From NCBI RefSeq assembly GCF_005233875.1, contig NZ_SZPZ01000004.1, forward strand, positions 248,001-312,000: a stretch of 64,000 nucleotides of DNA, in the 5' to 3' direction. This DNA is from Kribbella jiaozuonensis (GTDB lineage: Bacteria > Actinomycetota > Actinomycetes > Propionibacteriales > Kribbellaceae). The translations under genes and the position numbers were made by a program. Positions 58,287 to 64,000 of the stretch are shown piece by piece. The first letter of the stretch is position 1, and each line of letters begins with the position of its first letter. Under the pieces are notes generated by a model. That model ran no database searches, was not told where the DNA came from, and saw only the letters and a program-made list of their open reading frames with translations.

Positions 58287-58356
58287 TCGCCTGGGACGGG
58301 CGTGCGGGGCGCAGGCAGCGGGTACCGCGAGAGCACGCGACGACGAAGGGCAGATG

Positions 58357-59235
58357 ATGAGCAGCGATCCGACAACCAGGTACGCCGGGCCGGAAGAACA
58401 GGAGCCACAGACTCAAGAGCATCCCGGGCGCAGCGGGGCGATGAACCCGGAGCCGGACTACGGCGAGCGGACCTATCGCGGCAGCGGGAAGCTGACCGGC
58501 AAGCGAGCGTTGATCACCGGCGGCGACTCGGGAATCGGACGCGCGGTTGCTCTGGCGTTCGCGCGTGAGGGCGCGGACGTGATGATCTCGCACCTCGAAA
58601 CCGAGGAACAGGACGCGCGCGAGACCTGCCGCCTCGTCCGTGAGTCCGGGCGTACGGCGGCCGCGCTGGCCGGCGATATCCAGGACGAGCAGCACTGCCG
58701 GCGGCTCGTCGACGAGTGCGTGCAGGAGCTCGGCGGGATCGACATCCTGGTCAACAACGCGGCGTACCAGATGTCGCAGGAAGGGATCGCGGAGATCTCC
58801 ACCGAGCAGTTCGACCGGGTGCTGAAGACCAACGTCTACGCGATGTTCTGGCTGTGCAAAGCCGCGCTCCCGCACCTTTCGGCGGGATCGGCGATCGTCA
58901 ACACGACCTCGATCCAGGCGTACGAGCCGTCGCCGAACCTGCTCGACTATGCCACCAGCAAAGCGGCGATCCTCAACTTCACCAAGGGACTGGCTCAAGA
59001 ACTGGCTCGGAAGGGCATCCGGGTGAACGCCGTCGCACCCGGGCCGATCTGGACGCCGCTCATCCCCGCGACGATGCCCGCCGACAAGGTCGGCGACTTC
59101 GGCGCCGACACCCCACTCGGCCGAGCCGGCCAGCCCGCCGAACTCGCACCCCTCTACGTCTTCCTCGCCTCCGACGACTCCACCTACATCACCGGCGAAC
59201 GCATCGGCGCCACCGGCGGCCGCCCCCTCCCCTGA
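58357..59235 (+). CDS. SDR family oxidoreductase (YhdF/GsiB-neighbour type)
   Basis: 292 aa. Long N-terminal extension (about 45 residues, YGERTYRGSGKLTGKRALIT) typical of glucose-dehydrogenase-like SDRs of stress regulons. TGGDSGIGRAVA, DILVNNAAYQ, and the active-site Tyr-x3-Lys in LLDYATSKAAILNFTKG. GGGTAC at 58320-58325 with GCGT 16 bp upstream is a sigma-B-type promoter candidate. ATG 58357, or 58354. Confidence 0.93.
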   Translation: MSSDPTTRYAGPEEQEPQTQEHPGRSGAMNPEPDYGERTYRGSGKLTGKRALITGGDSGIGRAVALAFAREGADVMISHLETEEQDARETCRLVRESGRTAAALAGDIQDEQHCRRLVDECVQELGGIDILVNNAAYQMSQEGIAEISTEQFDRVLKTNVYAMFWLCKAALPHLSAGSAIVNTTSIQAYEPSPNLLDYATSKAAILNFTKGLAQELARKGIRVNAVAPGPIWTPLIPATMPADKVGDFGADTPLGRAGQPAELAPLYVFLASDDSTYITGERIGATGGRPLP

Positions 59236-59281
59236 TGATCGACACGCGGACGAACTCCCGCAGCAGCGCGCGACCAACTCG

Positions 59282-60241
59282 TCACCTCAGTTGCTCCGGG
59301 GATGGGGGTTTGAAGGTTGCGCGGTAGGCGGATGGGCTGAGGCCGGTGCGGCGCGTCAGGTGTTGGCGTAACGAGTCGGAGGTTGCAAGGCCGCTCAGCT
59401 GGGCGACCTGGTCCATCGGCAGGTCGGTGGTTTCGAGAAGTTCGCGTGCTCGGACCACACGATGGTGGAGCAGCCATTGCAACGGACTCACACCGGTCTC
59501 GGCGTGGAACTGTCGCGCCAGGGTCCGGACGCTGACGCCGGCGTGGTCGGCCAGGTCCGCGCGGGTCAGCGGGCGGCTCAACCTCTGCAACGCCCACTCC
59601 CGCGTCGTGGCAAGGGAGGTATCGGTCTCGCTCGGCAGCGGTGACTCGATGAACTGCGCCTGCCCGCCAAGGCGAACCGGTGCAGCGACCACGAGACGAG
59701 CAACGGTATTCGCCGCGGCAGCTCCGTAATCCCGCCGGACGAGATGGACACACAGATCGATGCCCGCAGTCAGCCCAGCAGAGCTCAGTACGTCGCCGTC
59801 GTCGACATACAGCACGTCCGGTCTCAGCTCGACCAGAGGGAACCGCGCGCGAAACTCGTCCGACCTGTCCCAGTGCGTCGTCGCCGGCCTGTTGTCCAGC
59901 AGACCCGCTTCGGCGAGGACGAACGCGCCGGTGCAGATCGAGACCACCCGCTTGCCGGCGGCATGCGCCCGACGGAGCGCCGCCAGGATGCGGGGGTCGA
60001 TGTCGTCTCGAGCCGACGTGCCGGTGACGAACACCGAGTCCGCCTCGTCGATCGCTTCGAGGCCCTGCGCAACCATCACCTCGACCCGGCCCTGCGACGC
60101 GACCGCCCCGGGCTGCGCCGTGCAGATCTGTACGTCGTACCCCGGCCGGCCGTCGATCATCACCGCACCCAGCACGAGGTCCGGGATCGACAGGTCGAAG
60201 GTGGTCACCGGCGGTACTGCGACAACAGCGACGCGATGCAT
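59282..60241 (-). CDS. GlxA-type AraC family regulator (DJ-1-like sensor + AraC HTH)
   Basis: 319 aa. N-terminal DJ-1/PfpI-like domain (about 1-190) with Cys in VVSICTGAFVLAEAGLLDNR; C-terminal AraC HTH (about 215-305: RADLADHAGVSVRTLARQFH; MDQVAQLSGLATSDSLRQHL). AGGAGAA 6 nt before ATG 60241. Divergent to an epimerase-like gene 114 bp away, its probable target. Confidence 0.93.
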   Translation of the reverse strand: MHRVAVVAVPPVTTFDLSIPDLVLGAVMIDGRPGYDVQICTAQPGAVASQGRVEVMVAQGLEAIDEADSVFVTGTSARDDIDPRILAALRRAHAAGKRVVSICTGAFVLAEAGLLDNRPATTHWDRSDEFRARFPLVELRPDVLYVDDGDVLSSAGLTAGIDLCVHLVRRDYGAAAANTVARLVVAAPVRLGGQAQFIESPLPSETDTSLATTREWALQRLSRPLTRADLADHAGVSVRTLARQFHAETGVSPLQWLLHHRVVRARELLETTDLPMDQVAQLSGLATSDSLRQHLTRRTGLSPSAYRATFKPPSPEQLR

Positions 60242-60355
60242 GGCCCGATTCTCCTGACACGTGGCATTCGAGCCACTATCGTAGCCGCGCTCTCGCTCCG
60301 AAGATCGACTCAGCGCCCGAGGCCGGGCGCAGGAGATGTCAGACGAAGGAGAGCC

Positions 60356-61285
60356 ATGACCACCTATCTCGTCCTTGGCGCCGGCGCCACCGGGGCGGCC
60401 GTCGCGCGTCAACTGGCAGACGGCGGAGATGAGGTCCGACTGTTGTCCCGCCGAGGTAGCGGGCCGGCGCACCCGCGGATCGAACGGGTGCCCGCCGACG
60501 CGAACGACGCGGCCGCGCTGACCGAGCACGCGGCCGGTGTGCAGACCATCTTCAATTGCGCGATGCCGCCGTACGACAAGTGGCCGGCACTGTTCCCACC
60601 GCTGGCCGCCGCGAATCTGGCGGCGGCTCAACGATCTGGCGCCGACTACGTGATGCTCGGCAACATCTATGCGTACGGCGCTGTCGAGGGACCGTTGTCA
60701 GCAGATCTCCCGCTTGCGCCGACGAGCGTGAAGGGCAAGGTCCGCGCCCGGATGTGGGAAGACGCGCTGGCAGCGCACGAAGCTGGACGCGTTCGGGTCA
60801 CAGAAGTCCGAGCCAGCGACTTCCTCGGCGCCGGCGCCGTCTCGCCCTTCACGTTGATGATCGGAGCGCGCGTCCTCGCAGGCGAACCCGCTGCGTTCCC
60901 GGGCGACCTGGATGCACCGCACAGTTGGTCCTACACGGAGGACGCAGCACGTACGCTGATCGCGGCCGCTCGCTCGGACCACTCTTGGGGCCGACCCTGG
61001 CTGGTGCCGTCCACGTCGGACGACTCCGCCAGGGCGTTGGCGATCCGGCTCGCCGAGGCTGCCGACGTACCTGCCCCGCGACTGAGCGAGCTATCCGCGG
61101 CCGAGCTGGAACAACTCGGCCGACAGGATTCGATCGTGGCCGAACTGTCCGAGATGAGGTATCTCCTCGATCGGCCGACCATCCTCGACGCCTCGCCGAC
61201 CACCTCCATCCTCGGCATCCAACCGACCGCGGTCGACGTCGTACTGAGCGAGATGGCCAAGCACCACGCAACAACCGCCGGCTAA
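60356..61285 (+). CDS. NAD-dependent epimerase/dehydratase-like protein
   Basis: 309 aa, atypical SDR. The Rossmann motif is LVLGAGATGAAVARQLADGG; NCAMPPYDKWPALFPPLAAA and MLGNIYAYG follow, but the Tyr-x3-Lys pair is not clear, as in NmrA-like sensors or epimerases without redox activity. AGGAGA 3 nt before ATG 60356. Its stop overlaps that of the RraA-like gene. Confidence 0.85.
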   Translation: MTTYLVLGAGATGAAVARQLADGGDEVRLLSRRGSGPAHPRIERVPADANDAAALTEHAAGVQTIFNCAMPPYDKWPALFPPLAAANLAAAQRSGADYVMLGNIYAYGAVEGPLSADLPLAPTSVKGKVRARMWEDALAAHEAGRVRVTEVRASDFLGAGAVSPFTLMIGARVLAGEPAAFPGDLDAPHSWSYTEDAARTLIAAARSDHSWGRPWLVPSTSDDSARALAIRLAEAADVPAPRLSELSAAELEQLGRQDSIVAELSEMRYLLDRPTILDASPTTSILGIQPTAVDVVLSEMAKHHATTAG

Positions 61286-62028
61286 ACCGTTGCGTAGTAG
61301 GCCTCGACTGCTTCGTGGTCGACTGAGGTGTCCGGTTTGATGCCGAGTGCTTCGTAGTGTTTGCGGCGGGCGCGCATGTCGGCGAGCAGGATGGCCCGGG
61401 CGTGAACCGCGACCTCGTCGGCGACCTCGGCCGGTACGACGATGACGCCGTCGTCGTCGCAGCCGATCATGTCGCCGGGGTTCACCTGGGTGCCGCCGCA
61501 CGCGACGGTGGTCTGCGTCTCGACCACCTTGATCCGGCCCGGGATGATCGTGCGGCCGCGGGCGCGGGAGCAGATCGGGGTGCGTTGGGCAACGATCTCG
61601 GCGGTGTCACGGCAGTACCCGTCGGTGACGATGCCGGCGGCACCGGCCTGCACCGCGCCCATCCCGTTCTCCGAGCCCCAGAACCCGACCTCCTTGCCGC
61701 CACCCGCGTCCATCACCACGACGTGTCCGGGCTCCAGGTCGCCGGGCAGCCGCACGTTGCCGGTCTCCTCGAACCAGATCCGGTGTGCCTCGACGATGTC
61801 CTGGGTCGAGTCCAGCTTCCACATCGGCCGGTTGGACGGTACGGCGCGGATCGTCGCGGCCCGTCCCCAGAACTTCATCCCGAGCCACAGCGGCCGGACC
61901 TCGGGCGACATCAGCCCGACGTCGAAGTACCCGATGCCGTCGAGTGCGTCGGCTACGTCCACCACCCGCAGGTACTTGTACAGGCTGGACAGATCGTTGG
62001 CATCGGCGGATTCAGGGCTCACTGTCAT
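61282..62028 (-). CDS. RraA family protein
   Basis: 248 aa. The RraA/HMG-aldolase fold: VVDVADALDGIGYFDVG, NGMGAVQAGAAGIVTDGYCR and VNPGDMIGCDDDGVIVVP (metal Asp). Members are oxaloacetate decarboxylase/HMG aldolases, or inhibit RNase E in E. coli. The operon context (amidohydrolase, enoyl-CoA hydratase, CoA transferase) favours a carbon-catabolic lyase. Start overlaps the upstream stop (ATGA). Confidence 0.9.
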   Translation of the reverse strand: MTVSPESADANDLSSLYKYLRVVDVADALDGIGYFDVGLMSPEVRPLWLGMKFWGRAATIRAVPSNRPMWKLDSTQDIVEAHRIWFEETGNVRLPGDLEPGHVVVMDAGGGKEVGFWGSENGMGAVQAGAAGIVTDGYCRDTAEIVAQRTPICSRARGRTIIPGRIKVVETQTTVACGGTQVNPGDMIGCDDDGVIVVPAEVADEVAVHARAILLADMRARRKHYEALGIKPDTSVDHEAVEAYYATV

Positions 62029-62870
62029 GATCGACCTTTCGTTCGGTAGTAGCGAGCGGCTGTGCCTCCGAGCACGGCCGCGAGTTCATCCGGGGACGGC
62101 AGCAGGTGTTCTACTGCCGAGCGCAGCGCCGACCAGGCGTCCTGGTACGACGCCCGCAGCAAGACCACGGGCCAGTTGCTCGCGAGCATCAGGCGATCCG
62201 GGCCGAAGCACTCGACCGCCCACGTCAGATAGCGATCCAGCTCGTCCGGCCATCCGGGCAGGGCAGTGAGCAGATCGATCCCGAGCGACACTTTGAGACC
62301 GATCTGCGGGCAGGCGGCGAGCCGACCGAGCTGCGTTGCCCACGGCTCCCATCCATCGGAGTCGATCGGCGGCCGGCCCAGGTGATCGACGACGATCCGC
62401 AACTCCGGCACAGCCTGCGCCAACGCCACGACGGCGTCCGTCTGCTGAGCAGTCACCGGTACGACGTCCCAGCTCAGCCCGGCCTCGGCGAGCTCGGTGA
62501 ACAACGCCACCGAGTCTGGCTTGTTCAGCCAATCGAGTGGCTCCCGCCCGACCAGGCATCGCACACCGTGGACGCCGCTTCCGCTGCGCTCCAACTCGGC
62601 TCGAGCCGCGGCAGGGTCAGCCAATGGCAACCATCCGACCACGGCTCCCACGTACGACGCCTCAGCCGCGTACCGCATCAACCGGTCGTTCTCCGCCGGC
62701 TCGTCCACCGACTGGATCAGGACCGTCTGCTCCACCCCGGCCTCGGCGAGCTCTGCAGCAAGATCGTCCGGGGTGTAATCGCGCGCGATAGCCCCATGCC
62801 GATCGTCACGCCACGGTTGGTCCTGCGCATCCACCCGCCAGAAGTGGTGGTGCGCGTCCATCACCGTCAT
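62025..62870 (-). CDS. Amidohydrolase 2 family TIM-barrel hydrolase (lactonase-like)
   Basis: 281 aa. MDAHHHFWRVDAQDQPWRDD begins with the HxH-like metal site; VDHLGRPPIDS and the late MLASNWPVVLLR Asn/Asp region are typical of 2-pyrone-4,6-dicarboxylate/fuconolactonase-like enzymes. ATG 62870 overlaps the enoyl-CoA hydratase stop (ATGA). Sugar lactone or aromatic-lactone hydrolysis is likely. Confidence 0.9.
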   Translation of the reverse strand: MTVMDAHHHFWRVDAQDQPWRDDRHGAIARDYTPDDLAAELAEAGVEQTVLIQSVDEPAENDRLMRYAAEASYVGAVVGWLPLADPAAARAELERSGSGVHGVRCLVGREPLDWLNKPDSVALFTELAEAGLSWDVVPVTAQQTDAVVALAQAVPELRIVVDHLGRPPIDSDGWEPWATQLGRLAACPQIGLKVSLGIDLLTALPGWPDELDRYLTWAVECFGPDRLMLASNWPVVLLRASYQDAWSALRSAVEHLLPSPDELAAVLGGTAARYYRTKGRS

Positions 62871-63640
62871 CGACCCTCCCATTCGATTCGTTCATGTCTG
62901 AGGAACGCCGCGACACCAGCCCGGAAGTCGTGACTGCCATACACCGCCGCCAGTACGTCGTCCGCCGCAGCGTCAGCACCGTCCCGCAGCACGCGCCGCT
63001 CGATCTCCTTCAACGACTCCAACGTGAGCGGCGCATTGGCGCAAATCCTCGCGAGTAACTCATCGACGTGCTCGTCCAGCGGTGCCCGTTCGACGACGTC
63101 ACTGACCAGACCGGCCGCCGCCGCCTCTGTTGCCGAGAGCAACCGTGCGGAGAGCACCATCGCCATCGTCCGCCCGGCCCCGAGCCGCTGGAACAGTCGC
63201 GCCAGTACGACCGGCGGCAGCGTGTTTCCCAGCGTCCGTGCCACGGGCGCGCCGAAGACCGCATCCGGAGTTGCGACGACGAGGTCACTGCACGCGGCCA
63301 GCGCCAAGCCGGCCCCGACCGCAGGTCCTTCAACGACAGCGACGACCGGCACCCGGATCCGCAGCAACGACGCCAGCACGCGACCGACCCGGTGCTCGTA
63401 GTCGACACCTTGCGCGCCGATGGTGAACTCCGTGAACTGACGGATGTCGGTGCCGGCCGCGAACGCCTCGCCACCGGCGCCCCGCAGTACGACGACGCGG
63501 ATGCCGCGATCCCCCGCGACGGTCGGCTCAAGCTGTTCCAGGGCGTCGTACATCGGCCAGGTGATCGCGTTCCGCCGGCCCGGGTTGGACAGTGTCGCTC
63601 GCAGGATCGGCCCGTCGCGTTCGAGCTCCACAGAACTCAT
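62867..63640 (-). CDS. Enoyl-CoA hydratase/isomerase family protein
   Basis: 257-aa crotonase. AFAAGTDIRQFTEF is the first oxyanion loop, VEGPAVGAGLALAACSDLVV the second; the usual catalytic Glu in the second loop reads Thr-Leu-Gly-Asn (ARTLGNTLPP), so hydratase chemistry is uncertain and an isomerase or lyase activity may apply. Overlaps both neighbours by ATGA. Confidence 0.92.
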   Translation of the reverse strand: MSSVELERDGPILRATLSNPGRRNAITWPMYDALEQLEPTVAGDRGIRVVVLRGAGGEAFAAGTDIRQFTEFTIGAQGVDYEHRVGRVLASLLRIRVPVVAVVEGPAVGAGLALAACSDLVVATPDAVFGAPVARTLGNTLPPVVLARLFQRLGAGRTMAMVLSARLLSATEAAAAGLVSDVVERAPLDEHVDELLARICANAPLTLESLKEIERRVLRDGADAAADDVLAAVYGSHDFRAGVAAFLRHERIEWEGR

Positions 63641-64000
63641 TCGCCGAGGACCTCCTCGGTGTGCTCACCGAGCAGAGGTGGATGCCGCCGGATCCGCGCC
63701 GGCGTCCGGCTCAGCCGTACCGGCGACCCCAGGACCCGGACCCGTCCCTCGACCGGGTGATCGACCTCCTGGACCATGCCGCGAGCCTTGACATGCGGAT
63801 CCTCGTCCAGCACCTGCCGGTAGTCCTGGATCGGACCGGCCGGCACGCCGGCGTCCAGCAACAGAGCCACCCACTCATCGGTCGTCCCGGTCGCCAGCCT
63901 GGTCTCCAGTACGGCGGCCAACTCGTCACGGTTCGCCATCCGGTCGGGGTTCGTCACGAAGCGTGGATCCGTGAGCAACTCGGTGACCTCCAGGACCGCG
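63637..64000 (-). CDS. CaiB/BaiF family CoA-transferase (N-terminal part outside window)
   Basis: The last 121 residues only. ELLTDPRFVTNPDRMANRDE, then DEWVALLLDAGVPAGPIQDY and PHVKARGMVQEVDHP are conserved C-terminal features of family III CoA transferases. The stop overlaps the enoyl-CoA hydratase start (ATGA). It probably activates the acid that the operon degrades. Confidence 0.93.
   Translation of the reverse strand, partial: AVLEVTELLTDPRFVTNPDRMANRDELAAVLETRLATGTTDEWVALLLDAGVPAGPIQDYRQVLDEDPHVKARGMVQEVDHPVEGRVRVLGSPVRLSRTPARIRRHPPLLGEHTEEVLGE

Noticed and set aside
1..64000. CRISPR arrays, tRNA or rRNA genes, insertion sequences
   Set aside because: None could be recognised; no regularly spaced repeats, transposase motifs or cloverleaf-like segments were noticed by eye, although small RNAs could be missed.

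Overview
The window is high-GC DNA with many GTG starts, stop/start overlaps of the ATGA or GTGA type between neighbouring genes, and families typical of Actinomycetota (GAF-ANTAR proteins, DUF3618, an HSP18-type regulator, a deazaflavin-dependent nitroreductase-like protein). Gene content and base composition resemble soil Propionibacteriales such as Kribbella or Nocardioides; the genus is an inference. No rRNA, tRNA, insertion sequence, CRISPR array or replication origin was recognised. Both ends cut a gene: a Dyp peroxidase on the left and a CaiB-type CoA-transferase on the right.

Layout. 1-6 kb: Dyp peroxidase (EfeB-like), secreted subtilisin, a GntR/UTRA regulator followed by a secreted M1 peptidase, and a secreted GH16 glycosidase. 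6.3-9 kb: Bax-inhibitor-1 membrane protein, DJ-1/PfpI protein and a divergent MocR regulator. 9-14.9 kb: a compact four-gene operon of an acidic 73-aa protein, a seven-Asp-box beta-propeller without signal peptide, a two-helix membrane protein and a KAP P-loop NTPase. This is the best candidate here for an undescribed system. 15-20.6 kb: amino-acid-derivative catabolism (D-aminoacylase-like hydrolase, PLP dehydratase, RidA) with a divergent Lrp-type regulator and an AbgT-type transporter. 20.8-31 kb: two related aldo/keto reductases, a C39-like secreted protein, a five-gene signalling operon (membrane protein, histidine kinase, ECF sigma, DUF1275, NarL-type regulator), a hydroxyacid dehydrogenase and an HSL-type esterase.

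31.5-58 kb is a stress and regulation region. It has five GAF-ANTAR proteins, a sigma-like protein, a degenerate B12-type MerR regulator, transaldolase, alcohol dehydrogenase and SDR genes, a four-gene envelope operon (LEA-like, holin-like, DUF3618, YihY), hemerythrin, Hsp20, a J-domain protein, a YeaQ-type protein, DUF6766, a diiron oxidase beside a CDGSH protein, a YbdK-type ligase and a FAD-Rieske oxidoreductase. Several of these genes have a GGGTAC hexamer upstream, four of them only 8-9 nt from the start codon, which suggests shared control by a stress sigma factor. Two related small HTH regulators each lie beside a pair of repeated operators spaced 27 bp apart.

58-64 kb: an SDR, a GlxA-type AraC regulator, an epimerase-like protein, and a tightly coupled catabolic operon running leftward from the right edge (CaiB transferase, enoyl-CoA hydratase, amidohydrolase, RraA-like protein).

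Three gene remnants were found: a frameshifted, 5'-truncated manganese catalase, a C-terminal piece of an alpha/beta hydrolase, and the N-terminal HTH of a TetR regulator. Strong inverted-repeat terminators separate several convergent gene pairs.
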